DNA of 64,000 nt from Trochalopteron elliotii (Eukaryota; Chordata; Aves; Passeriformes; Leiothrichidae). The stretch is taken from the NCBI GenBank assembly GCA_024734555.1, contig JANPWX010000444.1:558001-622000 (forward strand), read 5' to 3'. This document shows, in pieces, positions 1-13,000 of the stretch. Position 1 is the first letter of the stretch. Each line of letters begins with the position of its first letter. The notes below the pieces were generated by a model, which made no database searches, had not been told where the DNA came from, and saw only the letters and a program-made list of their open reading frames with translations. The translations under genes and the position numbers were made by a program.

Positions 1-2427
1 GCAGTTCAGACATTTGCTTTGTGGTATAAACCACAGTTTCTTCACAGAATCAGAGGCCCTCCTAGTGGGCAATAATCATTTCAAAAGAATGGGAATAATT
101 GATAATGCCAATTTAATACATAAGGAGTCTGTAGATAATCCCTTTCCTGAGAAAAGAATGAAAAGAACTTAATGGCACCCTATGTGCAATCTTTTTAGGT
201 AGCGGTGAAACCATAGTGTTCAAGGACAGAGTCCTTCCTTTTCTACTATATCCAGTCTATTCCATACAAAGAAGAGGGAATTAAGCAGAACATGGGTAGA
301 TGAGACACACACAAGGGCACACTCTCTCCAAAGGTATTCCCAGAAACAAAATAAGAACCTCTACATTTGACTTGGAACATTACTTGTTTCAAGGTTCCTT
401 CCATTTTGCCACTTCTGCACAGTGAAACATAACTGGTTTCATTCAGACTTCTTAAGAAAGAATGGTAGTAGCTTGGCCTTGTACTTAGCAAAGAAGCATG
501 GAAATTGCAATGTAATGGTAAATAATTAACTGTCTACAAACTGAATTATTTCAGCTGTAGGGCCAGCAGGTAATTTTACAGACCAAGTATTCTGCCCTCA
601 AAAATTCAAACATTGCTGCTGACAGTAGTTAATTTTAGAAACAACATAAAAACAAACACTGAACCAAGAAAGACTCTTAAGGATTAAAAAAAAGAGGTAA
701 GCAAACCCATACTTGAAAAAAAAAAAAACCTCTCAAAACTCAAATACCACTCCTATGCAAAAATAGTGTCTTATTTTTTGAAAAAGAAATTCCTAACAGT
801 ATTCCATCAAGTCTAAGACATCTTCAAATTCCAAACCTGATTTCAGTATCTGATATAATTAAACAAGTAAAACTCAAAAGAACAGGAGAAGGAATAAGAT
901 TTTGTTTCAAAGCCTAATAAAGTGTTTGTGCACATGGCATAATCTATTATAAAGGCCAGCTGACAGTATTAATTCCAGGATAAATGTTGGTAAATCTTAT
1001 TCTGTGAACAAATTAAAATGTTCCGGTTTCTGGCACTGATTTGGCAGAAGAATTATGCAAGATTAGCCTGTGTTGGCAACAAATGTCATGTAAGGCACAA
1101 AGACATACTTTTATTGATTCCTGACCTGAGAAAATGAACTATAGCTAGTGCAAGATAAGGATTTTCCACACATCACTCTAGTCATAAAATGATTAAGCAA
1201 TGGAGCAATATTTCATGTAGATAGCAGCATTAAAAGCTCCAGCAAGAGACAAACAAATTGAGGGAGAAGTTCAGAATCATTTTTACTCTGAACTTGGAGG
1301 GAAAAAAAGTAGCCCCAAACCCTGCAACGTTATAGGCTGGGGACAGTGTGGTTGGACAGTGCCCAGGCAGAAGAGGACCTGGAGGTTCTGGTGACAGCAG
1401 CTGAACATGAGCCAGCAGTGTGCCCTGGTGGCCAAGGCCAATGGTATCCTGGCCTGGATCAGGAATGGTGTGGCCAGCAGGAGCAGCGAGGTCATTCTTC
1501 CCCTGTACTGGGCACTGGTGAGGCCACACCTCGAGTGCTGTGTCCAGTTCTGGCCCCTCAGTTCAGGAAGGACGTTGAGATGCTTGAGTGCATCCAGAGG
1601 AGACAACGAGGCTGGTGAGGGGCTTGGAGTACAAACCCTGTGAGGAACGGCTGAGGGAGCTGGGGTTGTTTAGCCTGGAGAAGAGGAGACTCAGAGGTGA
1701 CCTTATCACTCTCTACAACTTCCTGAAACATCAGGTGGGGGTTGGTCTCTTTCTCCAGGCAGCAACTGACAGAACAAGAGGACACGGTCTTGAGCTGCAC
1801 CAAGGGAATTATAGGCTGGGTATTAGGAAAAAGTTTTTTATAGAAAGGATGATAAAGTACTGGAATGGTCTGCCCGGGGAGGTAGAGTTACCATCTGTGG
1901 ATGTGTTTAAAAAAAGACTGGATGTGGCACTCGGGGCCATAGTCCAGTTGAGATGTTAGGGCATGGCTTGGATTCAATGATCTTGAAGGTCTCTTCCAAC
2001 CTACACATTCTGTGATTCTGTGAGAAGGGCACTAAAATACACCACTTTTGTTCACATGAAAGAACAACAGTTAATTTTCTGGCTCTTGATGATTTCTAAT
2101 TCAGACTTACACTGCAAACTTTGAATGATTTTAAGGAGAGTTGAAAGAATGGAGATTTTTCTCATTCCTTGCCCCAGTAAAAACAAAGAGTCACTGAAGA
2201 CACTTATCTATAGAATCCCACCTGCATACCAGGTTGGAAGATGGCACTTTTAGGGTTTAAGACAAGACAATGTCCTTATTGTCTGTGTAAGGTTTCCTCA
2301 AAATGTGACTTCAAGTCAGCTACATATATATATATGATTCACAATAATACACTTCTGCTTAAAAACTACATCCAAATCATAGGCGTCCCCTCTTTCCCAG
2401 TACATATGCCAGACAACCCTTCAGTAC
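1..2427 (-). other. NEIL3: NEIL3 intron 7 (partial)
   Basis: This is the intron downstream of exon 7, still open at the left edge. Apart from a CR1 copy (1320-2022) I recognise nothing in it. I looked for the linker exon and the GRF zinc-finger exons on the minus strand and found no matching residues, so they must lie further left. Confidence 0.75.
1320..2022 (+). mobile_element. CR1 LINE 3' fragment
   Basis: About 700 nt of a chicken-repeat-1 non-LTR retrotransposon, 5'-truncated as is typical. It spans the end of the reverse-transcriptase ORF and the 3' UTR, and ends in the diagnostic octamer repeat ATTCTGTG ATTCTGTG (2006-2022). The reading frame is broken by frameshifts into pieces at 1346-1618, 1407-1643 and 1588-1959, so it is dead. 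It is inserted antisense to NEIL3 within intron 7. Several C-to-T changes at former CpG sites suggest a moderately old copy. Confidence 0.95.
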
Positions 2428-2597
2428 CTTCAGGTCTTGAAGTCAAACAGGCATCACAAATTTCAGCAGAAGGCTTGTTTATTAGGGTGCAGCACATACA
2501 CGTCCACTCCTCTTCAGATTTCCGAGCTACATGTTCATTAGAACATGACCCCCTGCCATATGCCCAGCCAATTAGGTTATTTCTAGCTGGCAGTTTG
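2428..2597 (-). CDS. NEIL3: NEIL3 coding exon 7 (RanBP2/NZF zinc finger)
   Basis: Acceptor TTTCACAG ends at 2598 and donor GTACTG starts at 2427. It encodes about residues 268-324. VARKSEEEWTCMCCTLINKP followed by CDACLTSRP forms an NZF finger W-T-C-x2-C-x10-C-x2-C (C301, C304, C315, C318) with the Thr-Leu pair also seen in human NEIL3. This finger binds ubiquitin, and in crosslink repair helps recruit NEIL3 to ubiquitylated replisomes. Its last base is the first base of a split codon, so the next exon must start in phase 1; I see no such exon between 1 and 2427. Confidence 0.96.
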
Positions 2598-5500
2598 CTG
2601 TGAAACAAAGAATGATGTTAGTGTTTTGTGACGTTCCCTCTACAAATTGCCTTACACCACTCTGTGCAGGAAGGCATGGGCTAGAGAACAAGCAATACAC
2701 AGTGTTATGCCTCCTATCAACCTGGACAGCATGTCACTGTTCAAGTTTGATCTTTCTTTCCTTTACCTCAAGGGCAAATCTTTTCAGATGCTGCAGAAGT
2801 AATAGAAATATTTAAACAAGAAATTGACAGTAATCAGGTAATTATTAACTGAGGTACTCCCCAGGACAATGCCCCAGTCTCTCAGATTCCCTACCATTTA
2901 CAAGTACTGCAAAAGAAGGAAAAAAAAACCACCTTGATGAGAAAGGGAGACTGTTTCAGGGCTTTCTCCCCATCCCTTGTACACAACACTTGCTAACAAA
3001 TGCATTACTGGATGAAGAACTGTTTAGGAGATGAGCTGCAGAAAATCACACAGTCTAGCAAACAAATTTTTTTTGTTCTCATTTAAATGCTACCCATAAG
3101 TCCACTTTGTTATCATAACATCCAAAAGCACTGAAAGCCTTAAAAGTTAGAAAGTTTCTTATGTGTCACCATTTCCTGGAAAGCCTTTTAAAATGTAGGA
3201 ACCTGTTCAAAATTAAGGAACCTAGCCATGACTTGTGAGACGAGACTACTCCAGACCACTAAAGATTCAGTTTTATATATTTTCCTGTAAATTATAATAC
3301 CTCCTATGTTGATAGACTGATTTAGAATCATAGTTACTCCTTTACAGCTTCCTGTTACCAGGGACTACTCTTGTATCCAAACACTGACAAGCATGTTAAA
3401 CATAATTCGAACTTACCTGTTCAGTTAGTTATGTATGTATATTTTTAAGTACTAAGATATCGTCCAATTTATGGTTGAAAAGCTGTCAAGTGGTTTTTTT
3501 TCATAGTTTTTGTGGAATTGTGCACTTTATAGAGACTTTTATTAAGCCTAAGAATTTAAGCACTTCAATGCAAATGTTGTAGTTGGGCACTGTTGTGACA
3601 TTCCTTTGACCTACTTTTTCCATAATGATGACTTTCTGCAACAGGCTAGAGTTGTAAGATAATGGTAGAGAGATATCCACTGCCCACCACATCTTCCACA
3701 CCAAAACTGAGGAGGATAATGAGAACTGCTGACATACCAAAGAGTCTGTGCTGTTAAGAGGTAGAACAGACATTAGAGTAGGATTCACCAAAATACTGTG
3801 GCTAGCAAATGAAACAGCTGAACTGTAAGTGTTAAAACAGGTATTTTCACATTATTAGATCAGTTGTTCTACTCAGTTATCAAAAATGCATTACTAGACT
3901 GAATATATTCAGTGTGTCATGTTTGGGAGTTTAATTCCATGTAGCTCTCCTGGTTCATCTGTCCTGTCATTACCCCTGAACACCCTTTCCCAATTTAGGA
4001 AATATGTGGGGAAAGGTCTATTTTTAAAATTCAAGGTACATTTGAATTTGATGGGCTAAGTTTATAATGAGTATTTTTTTATTTTTTTTCAGTTGAGCAA
4101 AATCATCATCTACTTGACCCAAGAACCACTGGGTTGAATTCCACAGTTCATAAACTACAGCAAGTCAGTCTAATCACATTGGCCCTTTCCAGTCTTCAAA
4201 TATGAAAAGCCTGGAATGGCAAATAAATTACTTGAGCTATACATAATTTTACATTGTAACAGTTACTGTATAATAGAAAAGAGAGCAGTAGAACAGAAAA
4301 AAATGACTGTTAGAATAAGGAAAAGACAAGAAACTGCCTTTTTATTTTATAGCTACCACTATCATGTTTTTCACTTAATACAGCACTCTTTAATTTTTTA
4401 TTTAGAAGTACAACAACAAAACACTAAATCGCTACTTGTTCTAGAAAACAGAAAGATATCTTTTCCTTACATTATTTTCTAGTTATCTGACTCAACAGAA
4501 TAACGCTGTCTTCCTACACTTTGGCAAAATATTTCTCATTATATTTCTCTGAAAATACAGCAGATCTGTGTTATCAGCTTGTGAAATATTTATTTTCCAT
4601 GCTGGAACTTTTGATATTTGATCTGTACTCAGAGGCAATTTTTTAAGCTTTAAGCAAAATCCCTTCTGCCATCTGAATCTTGAAAGAAGCTTGGAGGTAG
4701 GAGAGGGATTTGTGCGTTCTGTAAATCTTACCTAAAAAAAATATATATATACACACACCCACACACACTAACGAGCCAAAGTTGCAAAGTGAAACAGCAT
4801 CTTGTATTAGATTGACAGAGTATAAAGGCAAAATTCTGAAGCCTCACATGAAAATTTTCAACAATAACAGATGCCTAAGTCTGAATAAGGTGCTTTTGGA
4901 ACTTTTACCTTTTGACCCTTTGTGATATCAAATGCATTTTCTGCTTTCCTGAAATAAAAAGAGGAAAGCTGCTGCTAGCACAATTTATGTGGAAGTGAAA
5001 GTGTCTCTGTAGCACACCTACAGCAAAAGCTTTTAAAATCCAATGAGGAGGAAGAAAAAGTACTAAGCCCCTAAAATATTGGCTGCACTCTGAATTTACT
5101 GAAGTTTTAGTTATCCTCAGTATAACTCTATATCCAGAAGAAAATTGCACAGATGCACAGCTATCTAGATATGCCAGGGCTGATGGGGCTATCCTGCAAA
5201 ACAACAGACACAAATTCCTGTTTCATGGTATTCAACTCAGTTGTGTGTAAACATCCACAGCCCTTATATTGACAACACCAAGAACAAAGGGCAACTTTTC
5301 CAGTGACTTAGTTTCAGCGAATAAATCTGAGTACTCTGAATTGTTCTGTAATTCCTACATTTGATTAGAGTAATAGCTACTTCAGAATAGATGACACCTT
5401 TGAAAAGAATAGTAGCAAAGAATCAAAGCTTCTAACCATTTTTAAATATCAATAGCCAAAACACTATTTTGCAAGACATTCTGTTTTTGTCTGGCATAGT

Positions 5501-8500
5501 TAATTTAGTTATAAAATGCACACAGATCCATTCTATTTCAAAGGGGGTGTCCTCTCACTGTAACAGCACTTTGAAGTGCTTAAAAATGTCACCGTGTTAC
5601 CATCATACCTAAGAGTGACAAGCTGGGGATCTGCCTTTTGGCATCGAGAGCAGAAGTAAGTCATCCTGTCATGGTCTCCCAAACGGCACACGGTGACGCT
5701 GCCGCCGCACTCCCCGCAGGCCGGGCGCTTGTACACCTTGTAGTGTTTGTACAGCGGAGACCCCGTCTTGCGGCACTGCAACAGAACGTGTTTAAATCCA
5801 TGTTAGACACTCAGGATAAACTTTGTGTGAGTCTGAAAATAAAAAATCCTACATAGGCTGTCAACTCAATGACTAGGTGAAGATATTTAAGAGACACTAT
5901 TAAAGGCTCTCTCTGTATTTCACATTATTTTATTTAAAGAATTGACAAATGAAGTATAACAGTGTTTGTAATTCTCCACATAATGAAATAAAAGACAAAA
6001 GGAAAAAAGCATACTAGCAAGGTGCAATAAATACATGCTAGGAACTCTCTGAGTTCAGCTGGACCTGATAGCTCTTATTCAGCACCAGTTGTCTTTGACC
6101 TGGAACCTGCAAGAGGAGTCTTCTTGAAGAGCTAATGAGCTCCAATCAATGCAGCATAGAAAACAAAACAAACACAAACCACAAAACAAACACCAACTTC
6201 TCTCACCCCCAAAAGAGCCAAAAACAGCACAACTCAGACATGATGCTACAATCTGGGCTAATAAGCCTCCCCAAAACCTCAAGAACTGTGCAATGCAGAA
6301 ATATTCCCAAGATTCTGTAAATGCTGGGTAGTGTCCAGTAAAGTTGCTCAGACTCATCTTGGCCCTGGCCATGCCAGACAACCTAGCTCATGAAAAGCCA
6401 TTCGGCACTATGGTGAGCTCCCCAGATTCTGGCAGAAAGCCATATTAAAAATAAAATATAGTACAAACCCAAGGGCAGTGACCTGAAGAGCCTCCAGACA
6501 GCTGGCAGACACATTTCATGTGACAATTCACAAAACACCCATGAAGTCAGCATAGACATACTACAGCTAAAAGTGGCAAAAAAAATCCAAACAACAAGAG
6601 CCCAGTAGAGATGCAAACAGCTCTGCAGGGTCACACAAGTTTCTGCCCTACAATTGCAAATCCTTGGGCTCAGTTCAAATAACACCACAGCTGGCCAGGC
6701 AACACCAGTACAGCTCTGGAAGAGTCCAGTAGCTCTACTTCCATAATGTATGAAAACCATTGGAGTTCTCCCAAAGCACAGGTGTCTATGAGCACAGTAT
6801 ATTTCCTTCTGCTGTGCTCTTATTCATCGGTCTTGCTGAAAGAGAATTCTTTTGCCAGTATGAACTAGTAATTCAGTCAGAAGGAATTACTAATATATAT
6901 TTGCATGAATATTCACAGCTGCCTCCTCAAGATTTTCAGTCAGTTGCTTTTGGGTAGTTTTTTTCCCATTCAGCTATTCAAAAACCAAACAAAATCAGCA
7001 GCTTTTTACACAAACAAGATTCCTCATCTTTGCATCTGTAATGATACAGTACAATGACTGCAAATATCTATAACAGTCTATAAAAAAATTTCAAGCACCA
7101 TCCCTCTAACATATTTTCATTATGTCTCTTTAAGATGAAAGGAGAGGCTAGCCCTCTTAAAAGTACTTGACTGGTGAATACTTGCTAAGTGTGGACTACA
7201 GAAGTTTTCAAATTGGCTAAACAGAAAGTTTAACTTGCTTATTATCAGTCTAAAAGCCTTTACATTTCTGAGTATTATAGCTGTTGCAGAACTAGACAGT
7301 GTCTTTTTACTGGCAGACTTCACTATGTAGTTTGGAGAAATGAAAACATTTCCGTAACAACAAACTAAAGCATTCTTTAGCAGGTTCAGGGAAGACATTT
7401 AAACAGACCATCAAACAAATTACAGTTTTAGCCTTTATGATTTTAGGAATGTTAGGAGCCCTCACCCTCTCCTACCAAAAAAAATCTTTTTAGCAGTGCT
7501 AGCTCCTTGCCTTTCATGAACATCAAGAGAAACAGACAAAAATGTCACTGCTGCTGTTCATTACTTTGTGTGCAGCTTAAAGAAACAAAACATAGAATTA
7601 GGTCAAATTCTCTCCTTTATTATTGTGGGAAGTTAAAGAGCACCAGGAATTACGGAGTTTATACAGGAAGAATTTAAGTCCTACTGAAGTTATAGCAGTA
7701 GGGAGAAATTGTAACTTATTTCACGTTATCAAGCAAAACCATTATTTCAGTTAGGAAAACAAAGTTGTTAGAAGTTGCAAACTATTTAGCTAAATAAATG
7801 TAATTGCTATTTCAAGTTTTATAAAGGACGCCACATCAACTACCTTCATAATTCCCTGGGACAATCTCTGGTTCCCAGTTTGAAGAGTAATCTTTATGTT
7901 ATCTTACATGTAACTTTGTGCTTAGACTACATCAATTCTGACATGTTCAGAGTGGCAGAACAGCACATGTAGAGAAAAACTGAACTGGCCCTCAGGCAGC
8001 ATCTGTGAAAGTCTTTTGGGCCAAGCTGTGCATATTTTGACAATCTTGACTGCCCCTACCTTTCCATCATCTGACAACTCACAATTAATAAAGAGCACAC
8101 AAACCAACATTCCTATTCATGGAAACATTTGCTTTGTTGCATCTTTATACTGTATTCACCAGATGATCACACACAGCTACCATGCCAGAGTAACATTTTG
8201 GAAGTTTTCCAGAAGTTTGTGCCAATACCTTATAAAAAAGCAGGGTAAAATCACGTGTCATTTTCACCAAGCGACGTATATGCTCATCTGTCAGTTGGCA
8301 GACCTGTAAGAAAGACAAGAACGATTTTCAGAATATTATGATGCTAAGGGACAGTGGCAAAAAAACCCCCATGAGGTAGGTGCACTTTGATGTTGATTTG
8401 CTTTCCTCCACGTTGTGATAATTCCCTGACTCCGTATGATATGCATCATCTCAGTAAAACAGTACATGTTCACATTCTATCCTACAAAAACTCACTGCTT

Positions 8501-9959
8501 GCATACCAAACAATGTGCTTTGCCTCAACCATGTAAAACATGGTAGAAAATGCAGTTGTTTTCCCCTATATTGACCTAAGAGTTCATGATCACATGAGTC
8601 ACGTAAGACTTAGCAAGTCCCATATCCCTCCTAATTTCCTCATAGATCATAATATGAACTGTCATCTGAAGCTCTTTCCTCTGAGAGATAGTCAGGAAGA
8701 ATGCACGAGTCAAAGATAGCACAATTAGAGATGCATCAACCAAATACATTTTTCTTAAGAACCTAAAATTTTAAATCACATTTTTATTTTTTTCTGCCGT
8801 ATCACAGATAAAATTAAAATCCAGACTGATCCTATGAACAATTTTCAAAATACTATGTTTAAAAAACTTTTCAGTTACTAATCTTCACCAGCTTCCATTT
8901 ACATTCTGTGTAATCTGTTTTGCAAATATCATCTTCTCGACCAAAGTTTGGAGACACATGCCTGAGGATCTTAAAGCAGAAAAAGTATGATAAACAGTGG
9001 TAGAAAAAACAATTGATGCAAGCTAGCAGGATAAAAAGTGGAAGAAGCAGCTGCAAAAATTATCAACTCTACCACATAAACTATTTTGGATAACAAACCT
9101 TCCACTTTCCCTTATTTATGGACTGTCAGTTTAATGGTAGCATAACAGGATGCCAGACTTAGAAAATGAAAGTTAATCGGCTCCAAGGGTGCCATGACAA
9201 AAACCTCCTGTTATAACCATAAAACATTAATTTATTGTCTAAGAACAACTTAAGAAATGACAGATGATAAAACAAAGGTAAAAAGATAGCACAATATTAA
9301 ATAAATATGTATTCAACTTCTTAACATTTTGGTGTCCTTAAAAATCAACTTGAGACATTCACCCACCTTAAGAGCTGGATGAAGTCCACTATCAAACAGT
9401 GCTTCATTTTTTATGATATTTCCCACTCCAGGTAATACTGCTTGATCCAGTAATACATCACACAACATACGGGTGTTCTGCTGCTTAATCTCATGTTCTG
9501 CTCTTGAGAAGCTAAACTTTGGAGAACAGACATCCAAACTTTCCATCATCCTCACTTTCTGCTCACACTCAGCTGCATTTCTGGAAGAGAAAAATACACT
9601 GATTAATTTTTATTTTAAATATATTCTAATATAGCAGTGTGGTTTTAAAAACAACACAACGAATTATAATAGAACAAAACATTATGTGCAGATAACATAA
9701 ACCATGAAAATACCAGTGACAGGAAGTGGTACAGAAATTCCATTAAACACCTCTTCCAAAAACAGGTCAATAATACATGCATGGAACATGCACCTAGTCC
9801 AATGTACAAGAAATCATCTTATTTCCAGTTAGCTTGAAAAATATTTGCAAGCTTCTTGCTTTGAAAATACTTCCAAGATGGAAATCCCATGTGTCTGGGC
9901 CCTCAAACATACCTAACTGTATGGTTACATGATTGACTAGTTACAACATGACATTTATG

Positions 9960-10003
<44 letters not shown>

Positions 10004-13000
10004 AAATATATTTATATATTATATTTCAAATAATTACACAATATTTTGAGTTAGAAGGTTCCCACAAGGATCATGAAGTCCAGCTCTTGAGTGAATGGCC
10101 CAAATGGGGATCAAACTCACAACCCTGGCATTATTAGCACCATGCTCTAACCAACTGAGCTAATTATAATTATGCAATAGACATATGTAGTAGTAGATTA
10201 TTAATAGTAGTTACAAAATTAAAATACATATATGACTATATTAAATAAGATAAAGATATAAAGATATATATTATTAGGATAAGCATAATAATTTAAAAAA
10301 TATTACAGTACAAGAAGTCTTGGCTTACATGAGATTTTGTGGTTTGTAATCTAAAGTATGCTTATATATGTTACATGAATTTACATGCCCATTTCCACTC
10401 AAGAGCCTCAATCACTTTAAAATCAAGCTCACTGGTGTCTTTTTTAAGCAGTGTGAAGTATAGTGCTAATGGCCACAAACATCTGCTTAATGTAAATTAG
10501 AACAATTATAAAAATCTGCTTCCAAAAAAAAAACAAAAACAAAAACACAAAAAAAACCAACCTTGGGAGCATAAAAGCTTGAAACCAGAATCGTGACAGG
10601 TTGTTTGTTACCCTTGTTAAGAAACGAGACTTGGACAGAAATTAACAGAGCAACGGATTTCAGTGTACAAATCTAAGGATAGAATTAAATCCAACTTTCA
10701 TTCCCAGTCTTGACACTGGCAAGTATCATCACCTAATGACACTCTGGCATAGAACTATTTTAACTGTATGTAAACTCTGATAAAAAACTAACAAACTTAA
10801 ATTACCATACCAATAAATACGGTATGTTTAGAAAGTTTTGTCTTGATAGAATCCAAGCACTTAATTTGTACGTGATTTTTTATTTACCTTAAAAAAAAGG
10901 TATAAAAAGAAATAAACTGTTTCGTTAGATTCTACTTTACCTATACTCTACTGTCACATCCCAAAAACAAACAGTATCCTCCATAAGTTGTATCTCCAAA
11001 ATTGGTTGTGCTCCATTTCTGTCTTTGCTTCCATCAGGATTAATGTGCATGGAACCATTCATACCAAAGTGAATCCTCAAAAAGAAAGAGAGCTTTTATA
11101 GGTATTTTAACTTCACTATCATTTCCAAGCATTGTATCAGTCTATTTTTAGAGTTGTGAACCTTACCTAACCAAGTCAGTATATATGTACATCAGTTCTA
11201 GTCATTACCACTAAAAAAGCAACAAACTGTTATCTTACAGAATGCTCAGTTCCCAGAAAAGAAAGAATACTTCCCAAGTAAAAATCTCTCCAAAACATAG
11301 CTGTTTTCAAGTAGTCTTCATAATGCAATATACAGAAGTCAAACCTGATCATTAAGTAGCACCATTTTCTGGTGCACTTAAGTTTTTTTTTTACTTGACA
11401 TGCTGATCTTACAAAATAGAGTCTTAAACCTTCAGGGAGGCTGAAAGAAATGAGGCCGCTTGACCAGAAAATTTTCAGTTAAATCAGGCAGAAGTCACCT
11501 GGTATGAAAAGAAAGAATTTTGTCTCCTTATTGCCACCACTGTTATCACATCACAGCTACATCCAGTAACACCATAAACAAAGTAATTAGTATTTGCCAT
11601 ATGTTGTTTTCTGATTTTCTTTGCCTACAACCAAGGCAAAACCTGCAGGTCAATTAAAAATTAATAAAAGAAATAAACTGAAAAATGCACAGATGGCAAA
11701 GTAGAAGAACAGATTCTTTCAAGCATCCATTTTACAGATTAGTAATGCTTTAAGAGGTCTTACATTTTATGAAATATTCTACCAGGAGCTATGCTTGAGC
11801 AAAGAACAAGTCTGACTATCATCTCATATATTTTATTTATTACAAACTAATCTGGTACAATCAAGCTCTAAAAATCATAAGATAGCAGGAATGTCCTACT
11901 ACACACTGTGTACCAGAAAAAGTGGATTATTTTGTAGTCACAAGAATATTTAACAGATTAAACTACATAAATGCCCAAAGAAATGCAATATCAGGTCTGT
12001 ATTTCCCTTAGGCCCAGCTTTCTTACCTTTCAGGAAAGACAGACATTTTAAGTAGTTACAGATGGGCTAACACAACATGTCATTAAGCATATTCTTATAG
12101 TTAACTCTTTAAAATTTGAAAAAAAAAATGTTATTAGGTACTTAAAAACCTGTGTCTTTCCAAAACTCTTCTTACAAGTCAGTTCAGGTGGTATAGTTGT
12201 TTCAATCACTTATCTTCAATAGCCATTTTCAATTCTCAAGTGCCATGACTAGTATTACACAGGCTTAACCAGTCAAATTTATTTTTAAACCTAGACAAAT
12301 TTCTTTTAAAACCAAACTCCTGTATTTTGCTAACAAATGGTGAGGCACTAAATGCTTCCAGAAAATTATTTTTCATTCAATTTAATAGCTGATGGTTTCA
12401 TTTACCAAGCTCCAGTACACTGTTTAAAAGGAACTTTATGAATCACAACTATTAGCTATCCTAGTGCCTTCTCAGTCCATGACTAGAAAAAAAATCAAAT
12501 CATCTACATTTACATTCTACACATTTACATTCAAAAGCTTTAAGAAATTTATGGAATTTAATTCTAAAGTGTTTCATTAACTCTGATGTCCTGAAATAGG
12601 GCAAAATAGAAATCTTTTGAATTATGAATAGAAGAGTCGTGCTAATTAAACCTAGGACCTGTTATTCAACGAGAACTAATAGTTAGGAGTTGATGATTTA
12701 TGTTTTAAAGTAAAAAGGTGAGACTTTAGAATTATTTAGTGCTACACAATATTGCAGGGATCTGAATGCACTGCATGTACTGTAACTGTTTCATCTCTAG
12801 AAAAAGCAACTTCCTGTTTGAAACAAAGTATGTCAATAAATAACCATCCTTTTCAGATACTTTCACATGGAATCTTGGAGTAAAGCCGTAAATTATCTGA
12901 ACATGTGACTATATCCAGTACTCCTGTACTGAAGAGAAGCTGAGAAGTTTCTCTGTAACACTTTCAAATCTCTGTAAGTGCCATTAGCAAGAACAAGATA

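Larger units (their letters stand above)
9581..10940 (-). other. NEIL3: NEIL3 intron 3
   Basis: A 1.36 kb intron holding a TG/TA microsatellite and a tRNA-derived SINE (both listed). It also has an A-rich, C-interrupted stretch near 10525-10557. Confidence 0.9.

Noticed and set aside
1346..1959. Host protein-coding frames on the plus strand
   Set aside because: They are broken pieces of the CR1 LINE reverse-transcriptase region.
2241..2603. Plus-strand ORF with a CPYC motif
   Set aside because: It is largely antisense to NEIL3 exon 7; the CPYC is a chance dithiol motif.
8016..8309. 97-codon plus-strand ORF
   Set aside because: It is antisense to NEIL3 exon 5, which has clear family residues and splice sites.
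10096..10168. tRNA-Ile gene on the minus strand
   Set aside because: The acceptor stem 5' half is lost and the A-T arms have decayed; it continues into a CR1-type tail, so it is a SINE head.
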